DNA of 64,000 nucleotides from Psychrobacter sp. I-STPA10 (GCF_021012795.1 NZ_VFYU01000026.1:62001-126000); one strand, 5' to 3'. Counted from the first letter of the stretch, positions 35,180-46,119 are shown. Program-made: numbers and translations. The notes: generated from the letters alone by a model not told the origin.

Positions 35180-35529
35180 TATCAAGATAATGACAATATA
35201 GATACTAGAAATATAATAATACCAATTTGCTAAAATAATCTATTTTTGTCAAATATTTATCAAACGCGCTTAGTCTACTCATTGCAGTGCTTGTATGTGT
35301 CTTCCTTGACTAGGTCATAGATTATCATGGTATAAGTAAAGTAATAATAATTATAGATTAAAAACACTCGAATTTGGTGTGATTTATTGAGAATACATAC
35401 TAGAGTATTCTTTTTAATTATAACAGGTTATTGAGTATTATTTGTTGAATAAGCGGTAATTTTTACCTTGAAAAAAATAGAAATGCCAGCGACAATTTGT
35501 TGGTCTCTATTATCATCTTTTTTATCATA

Positions 35530-36522
35530 TTACTTTTCAATCACATCTAACTCAGAAGCAGATAGTTTTTTGTAGTCTTTGGCACAAAAGCTTGGATCAA
35601 GTCGGCAAATGGCCTCTTGTAGCTCATCAAGTCTGGCTTCAGATTGTTGAATATGATCAAGCATTTTGGCAAAGGCACTGGCAACTGGATCTTCAGAGTC
35701 AGGATTTAGCCCATAGGCATTAAAGCCAAATGCTTCTGCTAAACGCTGTTTTTGACAGTCTTCTTTACTTATTAAACTATCTTGCTTGTTTGTTGTTTTG
35801 GATTTATCGTTAGCATTGACTTCAGTATTTTGCAAGGTTGATTGATTGTCTAAGTTATTGCTTGAGTGATTGTTTTGAGTTGCTATTGAGGTTGATTTAG
35901 AGTCAGCAGAGTGGACAGTGGAATGAGTTGGCTTTTGTGTGACATCATCTGAATGATTGTCATCATCTGTTTTGGTGGTGATCATACGGGCAGCACTACC
36001 CACCATGGTTGCCCCTGCTGGAACAGGCTTTACCACCACTGCATTTGAGCCAATTTTAGCATTTTTTCCCACAGTAAATGGCCCGAGTATCTTTGCCCCA
36101 GCTCCAACAACGACACCATCTTCTAAGGTGGGGTGACGTTTGCCAACATTCCACGAAACACCGCCTAAAGTGACGCCATGATATAAAGTGACATCATCGC
36201 CAATGTGTGCGGTCTCCCCAATGACCACACCCATACCATGATCGATAAAAAATCGTTTACCAATGGTTGCAGCAGGATGTATCTCTATACCTGTGATCAT
36301 TCTTGAGCCATAAGAGACACTGCGAGCCAAAAATTTAAGATCATGTTGCCATAGGCAATGTGCGCCACGGTGTAGTAGCAATGCATGAATACCGGGGTAA
36401 GTTAGCAGTATCTCAAGGCTATTACGTGCGGCAGGGTCACGCTCAAAGACAGCTTGAATGTCTTCTGAGATTCGCTGGCGTGCTTGCTGCAATTTTTTTA
36501 ATAAAGATAGGGGAGAGGGCAT
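35530..36522 (-). CDS. cysE: Serine O-acetyltransferase with long C-terminal extension
   Basis: 330 residues. The first 185 contain the whole catalytic part: an N-terminal helix bundle, then the left-handed beta-helix hexapeptides ([58 protein letters not shown]). It makes O-acetylserine from serine and acetyl-CoA for cysteine synthesis. Residues 186-260 are Ser/Asn/Asp-rich and probably disordered. The final 70 ([40 protein letters not shown]) are an ordered-looking helix pair, which I believe is common in Moraxellaceae. No iscR gene follows. Confidence 0.92.
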   Translation of the reverse strand: MPSPLSLLKKLQQARQRISEDIQAVFERDPAARNSLEILLTYPGIHALLLHRGAHCLWQHDLKFLARSVSYGSRMITGIEIHPAATIGKRFFIDHGMGVVIGETAHIGDDVTLYHGVTLGGVSWNVGKRHPTLEDGVVVGAGAKILGPFTVGKNAKIGSNAVVVKPVPAGATMVGSAARMITTKTDDDNHSDDVTQKPTHSTVHSADSKSTSIATQNNHSSNNLDNQSTLQNTEVNANDKSKTTNKQDSLISKEDCQKQRLAEAFGFNAYGLNPDSEDPVASAFAKMLDHIQQSEARLDELQEAICRLDPSFCAKDYKKLSASELDVIEK

Positions 36523-36718
36523 GAATTATCCTTTGTCTTGGCAATTGTTTAGGCAATAATTTTTGTCAGTAACCTTTGGCCATCATCTTAATCATACTTT
36601 AGCGATAGATTAGATGGCAATATCTTTCATGAGCAGCCATGAGTATGGTATGGATGATTTTATAGCAGATGCTTAGATTCAGCAAAAATATGTTAGGGTT
36701 GCTTATTTGCATGTTTGT

Positions 36719-37702
36719 TTATTTTTTAGCATCACTACGCTTAGCCTTAAGCTGTTGATCTATTTTAGCAATCATGGCATTGATAAGCTGATATTCTTTT
36801 TGATCCAATTGCAACCGAGATAATAACCGCGATAAACGTGAGGGCAGATCACGTAAATGGTTAGGGTCAACCAAACTTAGTTCGCTCATTAGCATGAGCA
36901 ACCGAGCTTTTAATTGTAACATTTGTTGCTGCGTCACCGCTGGCTCATCCCATACTTGACGTAATGCAAGCTGTAAAAATTCGCTGCTGTTTTGGTGTAT
37001 ACAGGATATGTCAGATATTTGTGCTACTTGTGGCGTTGTATCTTGTGTACTTTGGTTGTCATGTTGCGCTGTGTTGTTGCTAAGCTGGCAAAAATGGGCA
37101 TAAAAAAAGCCCGCAATGACCTGTATGGCGGATGCCACATTGAGTACAGGGTAGTTAGGGTTGGCATCAATTTGGATATGGTAGTCAGCAAATGCCAGCT
37201 CTTCATTGGTCAAACCACGGTCTTCTCGTCCAAACAAAATGGCAATCTGCGCAGGTTTTGTACTTGGCTGTTGTGAGTAGTTATGATGAGCAGCCGTATT
37301 GGCTGTTATCTGTGTGTCGATAAATTGTTGGGTAATGATGGCAGCTTGTGTTGGGGTGACAACAGGTCTGGGAATATGACGACTGCGACTACTGGCAGCA
37401 AAGACAAGTTGACAGTCTTGTATGGCGGTCGCTAAATCATCGACAGTTTGTGCTGCTTGTAATATTTGTATGCCTCCTGCTGCATGTGCATGGCTGCTAT
37501 CATCAATGGGTAGTTTGGGATCAACCACCACCAAATCAGATAGCCCCATGGTATGCATGGCGCGTGCGGCTGAGCCAATATTTGCAGGCAGTGTGGTGTT
37601 GATCATGATGATGCGGATACAAGATAGATAGTCATCCAACGTCATATTTTGTAAATAAGAGCGGTGTAAATGAGAAATATCTTGGTTCGCTGTACTCATC
37701 AT
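36719..37702 (-). CDS. trmJ: tRNA (cytidine/uridine-2'-O-)-methyltransferase
   Basis: 327 residues of the SpoU/TrmH knot family. The start IRIIMINTTLPANIGSAARA then MHTMGLSDLVVVDP, and the knot motifs ALLFGREDRGLTNEEL-like (seen as IAILFGREDRGLTNEELAFA) and YPVLNVASAIQVI, are those of TrmJ, which 2'-O-methylates position 32 of several tRNAs. Gln/Thr/His-rich insertions near residues 145-165 and 215-235 lengthen it. It precedes cysE on the minus strand, as trmJ often does in gammaproteobacteria. The start could be any of several Met codons near the N terminus. Confidence 0.9.
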   Translation of the reverse strand: MMSTANQDISHLHRSYLQNMTLDDYLSCIRIIMINTTLPANIGSAARAMHTMGLSDLVVVDPKLPIDDSSHAHAAGGIQILQAAQTVDDLATAIQDCQLVFAASSRSRHIPRPVVTPTQAAIITQQFIDTQITANTAAHHNYSQQPSTKPAQIAILFGREDRGLTNEELAFADYHIQIDANPNYPVLNVASAIQVIAGFFYAHFCQLSNNTAQHDNQSTQDTTPQVAQISDISCIHQNSSEFLQLALRQVWDEPAVTQQQMLQLKARLLMLMSELSLVDPNHLRDLPSRLSRLLSRLQLDQKEYQLINAMIAKIDQQLKAKRSDAKK

Positions 37703-37790
37703 CGTTATCTATCTGCTTATGGGTTTTGATGGAATGCTATGGTTGCAAACGTAATTATGGCTATGCTGATTCTCTCGGTTTGGTACTTTA

Positions 37791-38156
37791 TTAGTCACCG
37801 AGACGTTGGCTGATTTCTTGATTGACCAGTATGACCTGCTGTTCAATTTGTGCCAATAAGTCTGCATTTTCAGCAATACGATTGTCTCGACATACTTCTT
37901 GCATTTGATAGCAGAGATGATGTAATTGAGTTGCACCCACATTGGAACTCGCCCCTTTTAATGCGTGTGCCGATTCAAAGCCATTGGCATCATCAGCATT
38001 GGCAAGCGCTGTTTGTAACGCTTGCACACATCGTTGACTATCTTGCATATAGGTACGCATTAATGGCTCAAACTCTTCTTCAAATAATTCTTTTATTTCA
38101 CAAAATTGCTCATCGTCTATGACAGCCAGCGTATTTGTATTTTCTGTATTACTCAT
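37791..38156 (-). CDS. Hpt-domain phosphotransfer protein
   Basis: 121 residues forming a single histidine phosphotransfer domain; the phosphorylated residue should be H64 in SAHALKGASSNVGA, followed by the usual L..C..ME helix (LHHLCYQMQEVC). Such proteins relay phosphate from hybrid kinases to response regulators. No kinase or regulator gene is nearby, so the partner is unknown. AAGGT lies before the ATG. It starts 35 bases after dnaE and is probably co-transcribed with it. Confidence 0.88.
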   Translation of the reverse strand: MSNTENTNTLAVIDDEQFCEIKELFEEEFEPLMRTYMQDSQRCVQALQTALANADDANGFESAHALKGASSNVGATQLHHLCYQMQEVCRDNRIAENADLLAQIEQQVILVNQEISQRLGD

Positions 38157-38191
38157 AATAGTACCTTTATATTAGTAATTAGTATTAGTTA

Positions 38192-41100
38192 TTAAAAATG
38201 AAAATAAAGCGTGTCATCTGTAAACATTTGTTTTAATTGGCTTATGTTATCGTCATTTGGATAAATTCGCCAGTCATGATTTAAGGTCACATTAGCAATG
38301 GCATAGTCATTAAAAATACTCATACCCAGTGCCACGCAGCCATCATTTTGTGGCGGTTGTGCGTCTGTTTCTTCTGCTAGGGTGGGTGTGGTAGCTGTAG
38401 GCATGGTCGCTGCATTACCAGGTATCTGCTCAGATATTTGGGTAGACACTTGACCTGAGTAATACTCTTCAGCCATGTTTAATGACTCTGTCATATCCAT
38501 ATAATCACTAGGGTCATTATAATCACTGCCGTTATAATTTGTGTGATTGGTATTATCTACCTCTCTTTCTGCTCCTACATTGGCAGCATAAGTTGTGGCA
38601 ACAGCAGGGATAATGTCTTGTTGTGCAGATTTTAATAATGTCTGTAGTTGCTTTACAATCGCCACATCTTGGGCATGCACCTTAACACTGATTTTTTTGA
38701 TCCAGCGTTGGCGGGCAGCAACCATATCATAAACATCTTCAAGACTGGCAAAAAGTCTGTCATCACGCTCACGGATGCTGCCTTTAACTACTACCACATT
38801 ATCTACTTTTAATAGGTCTTTGAGGCGGTTAAAACGCTCTGCATAACAACTGACTTCAAGGCGTGATGTGCCATCATCAAGAGTAATCACACAGCGATTA
38901 CCGAAGTTTGCCACATCAATGATCAGCCCAGCAAAATAGGTGGTATTTTTGTAGCCTGTATCTGCTAGTTTATTGAGCTGAGCGCCTGAGGTGTAGTGTG
39001 CCAACTCGCTGCGATATTCATCAATAGGATGACCTGTCAGATACAGACCTAGGGTGTCTTTTTCAGCTTTTAGGCGGTGTTTGTCACCCCAAATGACATC
39101 TGCACCAGTCGGTAGCGGTGGTGCTTGGGTAACATCATCCATACCACCAAATAAATCCATCATGCCGATTTCACGATTTTTTCGATCTTGCTCAGCTGCT
39201 TGTACTGCATTGGGTAGTTGCGCCATCAATGCGCCACGGATTTCATGATGGCGATCGGCAGGCAGGTCAGGTCGTAGGGTAGTCGCAAAGTCATCAAAAC
39301 AACCTGCTCGAATCAATGCTTCTAGAGTACGTTTATTGACTTTTTTGGTATCAACACGGCGACAAAAATCATATAAATCTTTGAATAATCCCTCTTGTCT
39401 ACGAGCAGTGACTATCGATTCAACCGCCCCTTCACCAACGCCTTTAATAGCGCCTAAGCCATAAATGATATTGGTTGGTGTGTCAGCGACAAAGTACCAT
39501 TCGCTGCGATTTACTGAAGGGTTATCAACGGTGAGATCAAAGTTTTCTCGGCAGTCATTAATAAAAAATACCACATTGTCGGTATTGTTCATGTCTGAGG
39601 TAAGAACTGCTGCCATAAATTCGGCAGGGTAGTAGTGTTTTAAATAAGCTGTTTGATAAGCCAGCACCCCATAGGCAGCAGAGTGTGATTTATTAAAGCC
39701 ATAGCCTGCAAACTTTTCCATCAAGTCAAACACCCCACCTGAGATGGCAGGATCAATGCCTTGAGCTGTTGCACCATCGACAAAGATATTGCGCTGCTTT
39801 GCCATCTCCTCAGGTTTTTTCTTACCCATCGCTCGGCGTAGCATGTCCGCACCGCCTAAGCTGTAGCCTGCCATCACCTGTGAGATTTGCATCACCTGCT
39901 CTTGGTAGACAATGACGCCATTGGTGTTCTCTAAAATTGGCTCAAGATTGGGGTGATCATAGACCACCTCTTCACGTCCGTGCTTACGGTCAATGTACAT
40001 CTCTACCATACCTGCATCCAAAGGGCCGGGGCGATATAGGGCACACATGGCGATAACATCTTCGATATTGGTGGGTTGCAATTTGGCTAGGTATTTTTTC
40101 ATACCGGTACTTTCTAGCTGAAATACGGCTGTGGTCTTGGCTTGTTGTAGTAACTGATAAGCATTGACATCATCTAAAGGCAAATCTTCGAGCTCAATGG
40201 GCGCTTGCCCTTCTTTTTGCCGACGTGTATTGATGTTTTTGACAGCAGCACTGATGACGGTAAGATTGCGTAGCCCCAAAAAGTCAAATTTGACCAGACC
40301 GACTGCTTCAACATCATCTTTGTCATATTGGCTAACACGATGTCCCTCATCATCACAATAAATCGCACTAAAATCAGTGATTTTGTTGGGAGCAATGAGT
40401 ACGCCACCTGCGTGTTTACCAACATTACGGGTGATGCCTTCAAGTTTGACCGCCATCTCCCAAATTTCATTGGCATCTTCATAATCCATGTTGTTTGGAT
40501 CAGACAGTAAGGTTTTTAGCTGTGGCTCTTGGGTCACCGCATCACTGAGGCTAATACCGGGTGTTTTGGGGATAAGTTTAGAGATTTTATCTGCCAGACC
40601 ATAGGATTTGCCTTGTACTCGTGCCACATCACGCACCACTGCTTTGGCTGCCATCGTACCAAAGGTGATGATTTGTGAGACTGCTTCTCGCCCATATTTA
40701 CTGGCAACATAATCAATGACCCGATCACGCCCTTCGATACAAAAGTCAATATCAAAGTCAGGCATGGACACACGCTCTGGATTCAAAAATCGCTCAAATA
40801 ATAAGTCGTAGTGTAGGGGATCTAAATCAGTGATATTTAACGCATAAGCGACCAGCGAGCCTGCCCCAGAGCCCCGCCCAGGACCTACAGGCACACCATT
40901 GGCTTTTGCCCAACGGATAAAGTCCATCACAATCAAAAAGTAGCCCGGAAAGCCCATTGATAGGATAATACCAAGCTCATGCTCAAGACGTTGTTCATAA
41001 GGTTTGCGGATATCTGCCCAAGTGTGATCACGTTCATCTATTGGGTAGAGCTTATCTAAGCGAGCTTCAAGCCCACGTTGTGACTCAGCACGAAAAAAGG

Positions 41101-41956
41101 TTTCAATGGTCTCGCCTTCAGGCACAGGAAACTCAGGCAATACATTGATGCCAAGTTTAAGAATGACATTACAGCGTTTTGCCAATGCCAGTGTATTGCT
41201 GAGCACTTGTGGCAAGTCCACAAATAGCTGCTGCATTTCAGCTTGAGTTTTTAGGTATTGCTGATTTGAGTAGTTTCGAGGACGGTTGGGATCAGCAAGC
41301 ACATAGGAGGTAGCGATACAGACCCGAGCTTCATGCGCATCAAAATCATCTGCTTGCAAAAAGCGAACGTCGTTATGAGCCACTATCGGGATGTGATGGC
41401 GACTACCTGCTAAGATGGCTTGCTCAATAAAGGCATCTTCACCGGCACGCTGGGTACGTTTTATCGCAAAATAAAGACGATTGCCAAAGTGCTGCTGATA
41501 CGCTTTTAGCAGTTCATCACCACGCTCTGGCGTTGAGCCAGTTAATGCCTGACCCACATCAGATGCTTCAGTAAATAAAACGATCACCCCATCGCTATGA
41601 CTAAATAGCTGCTCACGGGTGACAATAGGCATGCCTTTATTGTCAGGATTCATCTTACCTTCGGTAAAGCCTAAAGATACCACACGAGTAATGCTTTGAT
41701 AGCCAGCATGATTCATTGCCAGTAGGGTAAGACGAGTATTTTCATCACCTAGTAATATTTCACTGCCAATAATCGGTTTGATGTTTTCAGCTAAGCAAGC
41801 TCGATAAAACTTCACGGTGGCATAAAGGTTGGATAAATCGGTTAAAGCCAACGCTTTTTGTCCATCTGCGGCAGCTGCCTTTACCAATGGCTTGATGCGA
41901 ACAATAGAGTCGGTGATTGAATATTCACTATGAATGCCAAGATGTACAAATGCCAT
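38192..41956 (-). CDS. dnaE: DNA polymerase III alpha subunit
   Basis: 1254 residues, about 90 more than E. coli DnaE. N-terminal PHP domain (FVHLGIHSEYSITDSIVRI), then the polymerase palm with GPGRGSGAGSLVAYAL and the catalytic aspartates in MPDFDIDFC near residue 400, the fingers KKKPEEMAKQRNIFVDGA, a tandem HhH region, and an OB fold (TYFAGLIIDVANFGNRCVIT). The extra length is mostly an Asn/Asp/Ser-rich insert near the C terminus (around residues 1150-1210). It is the replicative polymerase. It heads a minus-strand group dnaE, hpt, trmJ. Confidence 0.96.
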   Translation of the reverse strand: MAFVHLGIHSEYSITDSIVRIKPLVKAAAADGQKALALTDLSNLYATVKFYRACLAENIKPIIGSEILLGDENTRLTLLAMNHAGYQSITRVVSLGFTEGKMNPDNKGMPIVTREQLFSHSDGVIVLFTEASDVGQALTGSTPERGDELLKAYQQHFGNRLYFAIKRTQRAGEDAFIEQAILAGSRHHIPIVAHNDVRFLQADDFDAHEARVCIATSYVLADPNRPRNYSNQQYLKTQAEMQQLFVDLPQVLSNTLALAKRCNVILKLGINVLPEFPVPEGETIETFFRAESQRGLEARLDKLYPIDERDHTWADIRKPYEQRLEHELGIILSMGFPGYFLIVMDFIRWAKANGVPVGPGRGSGAGSLVAYALNITDLDPLHYDLLFERFLNPERVSMPDFDIDFCIEGRDRVIDYVASKYGREAVSQIITFGTMAAKAVVRDVARVQGKSYGLADKISKLIPKTPGISLSDAVTQEPQLKTLLSDPNNMDYEDANEIWEMAVKLEGITRNVGKHAGGVLIAPNKITDFSAIYCDDEGHRVSQYDKDDVEAVGLVKFDFLGLRNLTVISAAVKNINTRRQKEGQAPIELEDLPLDDVNAYQLLQQAKTTAVFQLESTGMKKYLAKLQPTNIEDVIAMCALYRPGPLDAGMVEMYIDRKHGREEVVYDHPNLEPILENTNGVIVYQEQVMQISQVMAGYSLGGADMLRRAMGKKKPEEMAKQRNIFVDGATAQGIDPAISGGVFDLMEKFAGYGFNKSHSAAYGVLAYQTAYLKHYYPAEFMAAVLTSDMNNTDNVVFFINDCRENFDLTVDNPSVNRSEWYFVADTPTNIIYGLGAIKGVGEGAVESIVTARRQEGLFKDLYDFCRRVDTKKVNKRTLEALIRAGCFDDFATTLRPDLPADRHHEIRGALMAQLPNAVQAAEQDRKNREIGMMDLFGGMDDVTQAPPLPTGADVIWGDKHRLKAEKDTLGLYLTGHPIDEYRSELAHYTSGAQLNKLADTGYKNTTYFAGLIIDVANFGNRCVITLDDGTSRLEVSCYAERFNRLKDLLKVDNVVVVKGSIRERDDRLFASLEDVYDMVAARQRWIKKISVKVHAQDVAIVKQLQTLLKSAQQDIIPAVATTYAANVGAEREVDNTNHTNYNGSDYNDPSDYMDMTESLNMAEEYYSGQVSTQISEQIPGNAATMPTATTPTLAEETDAQPPQNDGCVALGMSIFNDYAIANVTLNHDWRIYPNDDNISQLKQMFTDDTLYFHF

Positions 41957-42532
41957 AAACTTGCTCTAAAAGTATCAGCAAATATTAATATTAATGATGA
42001 TTGCTGATTTACTGTGATTTTTTGGATTATGAATACAGGCTCTAACAAAAATGAGGCTGCTATAGCCAATCTAATATAATGTCACCACAAGATAACCAAG
42101 TAGAGGTAATACGTGTTGTATATCAAGCGAGGTTAACACTGTGGCGGATTTATAGTAGGTAGACCATAAGCCCCATTATTTTTGTATTGCAATAGATGTT
42201 ATTATAATAACATCTATTGCAAATTTCAGCCATTTGTTCGTAGGTGTATCCAATGATGGTACAGATTTGTACCATGTATTTATGACATTGAAGTGGATAA
42301 ACATTTATCTGATTTGTTAAAATGAGGAATACACACCTCCCTATTTTCCTTATTGAGCTAGCTACTTTATAAGACGAATATCATACTTTTGCATAAGTCC
42401 TATTACTAAAAAATTAGCGAACTAACTGTAGGGCACATTTTATGTACCCATTAAAAATCCAATATAATATAAAAGGTGCGTAGAACGTACCCTACATTTT
42501 ACTGTATGGGTGTTTTAAAGCTACATTTACCC
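41957..42532. other. Intergenic region with fragments of several repeat families
   Basis: No gene. It contains one end of the AGAACCTG element (about 42020-42046), a degraded TATAGCC-starting stretch resembling the TATAGTC family (about 42061-42170), a 40-base piece matching the element upstream of recC (42362-42401, inverted relative to 52357), and a 70-base inverted repeat at 42427-42496. The dnaE promoter must lie near its left end. Confidence 0.65.
42427..42496. repeat. GTAGGG...CCCTAC palindromic element, 70 bp
   Basis: Starts TGTAGGGCACATTTTATG and ends GAACGTACCCTACA. The two arms are imperfect inverted repeats of about 22 bases, each itself partly self-complementary, like the widespread REP/MITE repeats that start GTAGGGTGCG in many bacteria. 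Confidence 0.7.
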
Positions 42533-44764
42533 CTAAATATTCTTCCTTTTAAACTCCCGTCGATAAGCATGTAAAAGTGGCTCGGTATAGCCTGAAGGTT
42601 GCTCGCCACCTTTTAAGATAAGCTCTTTAGCACATTGAAATGCCACAGAATCATCAAAGTTTGGTGCCATATTGCGATAAGCACTATCTCCAGCATTTTG
42701 CTTATCCACTTTTAATGCCATACGTTGGAGAGCGTCCACAACTTGTTGCTCGCTTATAACCTCATGCTGTAACCAATTTGCTAGTAGTTGTGAGGAAATA
42801 CGCAGAGTCGCTCTATCCTCCATTAGGTCAATGTCGTGAATATCAGGCACTTTAGAACAGCCTATTCCTTGCTCTACCCAGCGAACCACATAACCTAAAA
42901 TAGACTGGCAATTATCATCAAGCTCTTGTTGAATTTCATCATTACGCCACAAACCCTCATCTGTAGCACTCGTTTGATCTGCTGATAAATTAGCCAGTGG
43001 AATGGTCATTAAGTCTTTAAAAGTATTACGCCGACCATTTGCAAGAAGCCTATTTTGTACCTCAAATATATTGACTTCATGATAGTGGGTAGCGTGCAAG
43101 GTAGCAGCAGTAGGTGAAGGAACCCAAGCTGTCGAAGCACCTTCTTTGAGCTGGTCTATTTTTTTATCTAGCATCTGTGCCATTTGTTCAGTTTTGGTCC
43201 ACATTCCTTTACCAATTTGTGCTTTGCCTTGGAATCCATGCACCAGTCCAGCATCTACATTATTATTTTCATAAGCAAGCTTCCACGGTGCTGTTTGCAG
43301 TTCTGCTTTGCGTAACATTGGACCTGCATACATTGAGGTATGAATTTCATCGCCAGTGCGATCCAAAAATCCAGTATTGATAAACGCAATTCTATTGCTA
43401 CCAGTAGCAATACAGGCATCAAGATTTAATGAGGTACGGCGTTCCTCGTCCATACAGCCGATTTTTAACGTAAGCTGTGGTAAGCCTAATAGATTTTCAA
43501 TAGCACTGAACAAATCACAAGTAAACTGTACTTCATCAGGTCCATGTAATTTAGGTTTTACAATGTATATTGAGCCAGTACGGGAATTACGCAGTGGATT
43601 TTTTAAGTCTAATCCAGGAATAGCAGCGGCAGCAGTAATAACGCCATCCATTATTCCCTCAAAGATTTCGTCGCCATTTTGATCTAAGATAGCTGGATTT
43701 TGCATCAAAGGGCCGACATTACGTACAAACATTAAAGAACGCCCATGTAATCTAAGCTCATTACCTTTTACATCGGTATAGTAGCGATCCTCATTGGGCT
43801 GTCGAGTAAAAGTTTTACCATTTTTAGAAATATCAACTTCCAGTTCTCCTGTATTTAACCCAAGCCAATTTGAATATCCTAAAGTCTTATCTTCAGCATC
43901 TACCGCAGCCGTTGAGTCTTCAAAATCAATAATCGTAGTTAGGGCTGACTCCATAACAATGTCTTTAACCCCTGCTTTATCTTGCTTACCAATTTGTGAG
44001 TTGGGATCAATTTGGATTTCAAAATAAAGTCCATTGTTTATGATTAAAATGGCATCAGGTTGGCTTTTATCTCCTCTAAAACCTGCATATACCTTAGGTG
44101 ATCGTAATTGAACCGATTGACCATCAATCTGTGCTGTGAGCTCTCCAGACTCAATAGAATACTTGGTGACATCTTTGTGTGAGCCAGTAGCCAATGGAAT
44201 AACCCTATCCAAAAACTCTCGTCCCCATTCAATCACCTTTTGACCCCGCTTTTCATCATAACCTGTCATCTGATTTTGTGAGTCTTGTTGCTCAATGGCA
44301 TTAGTGCCATATAGGGCATCATACAAAGAACCCCAACGAGCATTTAATGCATTTAATGCAAAACGGGCATTTAAAGCAGTAATAACCAGCTGTGGACCAG
44401 CCTTTTGTGCAATTTCTTGATCTATATTGTTTGTTGATATTTCAAATGCTTCTGGCGTTTCTACCAGATAGCCAATATGACGCAAAAAGTTTTCATACGC
44501 TTTGGCGTATTCCTCTGACGTTTGTGGACTTTGATGCTGTTGATGCCAATCATCTATCTGGGCTTGTAAATCGTCACGTTTGGCAAGTAGCTTGCGATTA
44601 CGTGGGGTAAATTTTTCAACAATGTTACCAAAGCCTTGCCAGAACTGTTGTTGCTGCTGTTTTGAGGTTTTACCAATACTAGGCAACAAGGTTTCAGAAA
44701 TAAACTGATAAAGAATGGGGTCTATGTGTAGTCCACCAGCTTCAATGCGTTTCATGCGTTTCAT
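42533..44764 (-). CDS. glcB: Malate synthase G
   Basis: 743 residues, the expected length of the monomeric G isoform. Recognisable segments include [14 protein letters not shown] at the N terminus, [58 protein letters not shown] and [18 protein letters not shown]. It condenses glyoxylate with acetyl-CoA to malate in the glyoxylate/glycolate route. AAGGAG lies five bases before the first ATG; a nine-base ATGAAACGC duplication gives a second ATG that is too far from it to be preferred. Single gene, divergent from the CGNR regulator. Confidence 0.96.
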   Translation of the reverse strand: MKRMKRIEAGGLHIDPILYQFISETLLPSIGKTSKQQQQQFWQGFGNIVEKFTPRNRKLLAKRDDLQAQIDDWHQQHQSPQTSEEYAKAYENFLRHIGYLVETPEAFEISTNNIDQEIAQKAGPQLVITALNARFALNALNARWGSLYDALYGTNAIEQQDSQNQMTGYDEKRGQKVIEWGREFLDRVIPLATGSHKDVTKYSIESGELTAQIDGQSVQLRSPKVYAGFRGDKSQPDAILIINNGLYFEIQIDPNSQIGKQDKAGVKDIVMESALTTIIDFEDSTAAVDAEDKTLGYSNWLGLNTGELEVDISKNGKTFTRQPNEDRYYTDVKGNELRLHGRSLMFVRNVGPLMQNPAILDQNGDEIFEGIMDGVITAAAAIPGLDLKNPLRNSRTGSIYIVKPKLHGPDEVQFTCDLFSAIENLLGLPQLTLKIGCMDEERRTSLNLDACIATGSNRIAFINTGFLDRTGDEIHTSMYAGPMLRKAELQTAPWKLAYENNNVDAGLVHGFQGKAQIGKGMWTKTEQMAQMLDKKIDQLKEGASTAWVPSPTAATLHATHYHEVNIFEVQNRLLANGRRNTFKDLMTIPLANLSADQTSATDEGLWRNDEIQQELDDNCQSILGYVVRWVEQGIGCSKVPDIHDIDLMEDRATLRISSQLLANWLQHEVISEQQVVDALQRMALKVDKQNAGDSAYRNMAPNFDDSVAFQCAKELILKGGEQPSGYTEPLLHAYRREFKRKNI

Positions 44765-44837
44765 GTGATCTCCTTAAAGAATATAGCTTCTAAGTTTGAG
44801 TGGCTGGCTACAAAAATAAAACTTTGCAGCCATCGGA

Positions 44838-44920
44838 CTTTTTAGGATTGCTTTTGTTTTACTGTGTCGCTTTTAAATCCTAAAAAGATTAAAATACACT
44901 CTAACCCCCTTAGGGGGTTA
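44838..44920. promoter_or_regulatory. Two inverted repeats between glcB and the CGNR regulator
   Basis: CTTTTTAGGATT (44838-44849) and AATCCTAAAAAG (44876-44887) are exact inverted repeats, and TAACCCCCTTAGGGGGTTA at 44902-44920 is a 19-base palindrome with no T-run. They occupy the 327-base divergent region and may be operators for either gene. Nothing else is visible in 44765-45091. Confidence 0.5.
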
Positions 44921-45091
44921 TTGTCAACTGGCTAATTTATATAAGGTGGTGTCGTTATGTTTTGTTCAAGTTGATTTTGAGTTTGCTATGATTTTGATAA
45001 AAGAGTTATTGCCTCACTAATCATTCAGTTGCGATATACTGTTATGGTTGAAAAAGGCTCAGTGTCAGGATTTTATAAAGGTAACTCTTCA

Positions 45092-45721
45092 ATGAACAGC
45101 TCAATGAACAGCTCTAAAATAAGTACACCTCAAATAAACACCCCTAAACTTGATTTTGTGTTTTATGGTGGTTGTCCAAGTTTGGATTTATTTAATACCT
45201 TAAGACGACGCAAAGACCCACAGCATGTCACTGAAGATTTGTTGCTTCAGCAAGATGGTTTAAAAAAATGGCTACTCAAAGCACAGCATAGATCTGGGTG
45301 GGCAGAACTTTTGCCACCACTACACCCAAATGCTCGCAATGCTGTGGTATCAAAAGATCTGCAAACACAGGCAATACAGCTACGCTCGATCATAGAAAGA
45401 TTGTTGGCTAAAGATTTTGTGCCAGAAGATATCCATACGCTCAATCAGATGGCACAGTTAAAACCGTATTGGCAATTGTCGATAGAAGATGGTGTATTGG
45501 TGACAAAGCATAATCTTGAGTTAGAAAGTGTTTTGGGCTTGATTGCTGAAGATTGTATGCAGTTATTTAGCTCTAATTTATGCGAAAAAATTAAAGAGTG
45601 TGCGCATGAGCGTTGCGGTATTGTATTTTTAGATAGGTCAAATGGTTCAAAAAGGAACTGGTGCTCGATGAAGGAATGTGGCAATCGTGCCAAAGCGTCA
45701 AGGTTTGCGCAAAAAGATTAG
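45092..45721 (+). CDS. CGNR zinc-finger transcriptional regulator
   Basis: 209 residues from the ATG at 45092, which has AAAGGT nine bases upstream; a TTG at 45029 opens the frame further but lacks a site. The N-terminal ABATE-type part (FYGGCPSLDLFNTLRRR) is followed by the C-terminal CGNR zinc finger: CAHERCGIVFLDRSNGSKRN then WCSMKECGNRAKASRF. The cysteines bind zinc and the finger is thought to bind DNA. Ligand and target are unknown; glcB is divergent and a candidate target. A strong terminator follows. Confidence 0.88.
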   Translation: MNSSMNSSKISTPQINTPKLDFVFYGGCPSLDLFNTLRRRKDPQHVTEDLLLQQDGLKKWLLKAQHRSGWAELLPPLHPNARNAVVSKDLQTQAIQLRSIIERLLAKDFVPEDIHTLNQMAQLKPYWQLSIEDGVLVTKHNLELESVLGLIAEDCMQLFSSNLCEKIKECAHERCGIVFLDRSNGSKRNWCSMKECGNRAKASRFAQKD

Positions 45722-45727
45722 GGTCAT

Positions 45728-45777
45728 AGTGAGCCATATTAAGTTTAGCTTAGGCTTAATATGGCTCACTCTCTTTT
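45728..45777 (+). terminator. Terminator after the CGNR gene
   Basis: A 16-base perfect stem, AGTGAGCCATATTAAG at 45728-45743 with its complement at 45755-45770, an 11-base loop and a T-rich tail. Confidence 0.9.
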
Positions 45778-45784
45778 ATGACAA

Positions 45785-45823
45785 CTTTTAATCCTGACTT
45801 TTAATCCTGACTTTTAATCCTGA
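45785..45823. repeat. 13-bp tandem repeat, three units
   Basis: Three direct copies of CTTTTAATCCTGA plus a partial fourth, between the convergent CGNR and DUF2788-like genes, directly beyond the latter's stop. Confidence 0.9.
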
Positions 45824-45830
45824 TTTTTAA

Positions 45831-46049
45831 TCACAGTACCCACTTTTCAAATACCACTTCCAGTACCACTTTAAGCAAAAAGCCCACAAAGCCTGCACCG
45901 AGTGCCACAAAAATCCAAAATGTGCCCGCCTTTCCTGCCTCAGACTTTTTGGCAATGTCCCACATAATAAAAAATAAAAAGCCAATAAATATGGGCAGTA
46001 AAACATACATGCCTAAACTAGTAACGGTTTCAGCAGAAATAGCAAACAT
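45831..46049 (-). CDS. DUF2788-like small membrane protein
   Basis: 72 residues from the ATG at 46049 with GGAG six bases upstream; the longer frame to 46133 has no ribosome site. Two hydrophobic helices (GMYVLLPIFIGFLFFIMWD and GTFWIFVALGAGFVGFLLKV) are separated by a short basic loop IAKKSEAGKAG. This matches the DUF2788 pattern as I remember it; no function is established. Likely part of an operon with the amidotransferase and yggS upstream. Confidence 0.75.
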   Translation of the reverse strand: MFAISAETVTSLGMYVLLPIFIGFLFFIMWDIAKKSEAGKAGTFWIFVALGAGFVGFLLKVVLEVVFEKWVL

Positions 46050-46119
46050 GGTGATTCTCCTTTGATTATGCTGGCGATGCGTTTGTAAATTATGTAAATA
46101 AAGCGTGTAGATAAAGCAT

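Noticed and set aside
38192..41956. Several 60-100-residue ORFs inside dnaE on both strands
   Set aside because: All lie in other frames of a clearly coding gene and show no ribosome sites or motifs.
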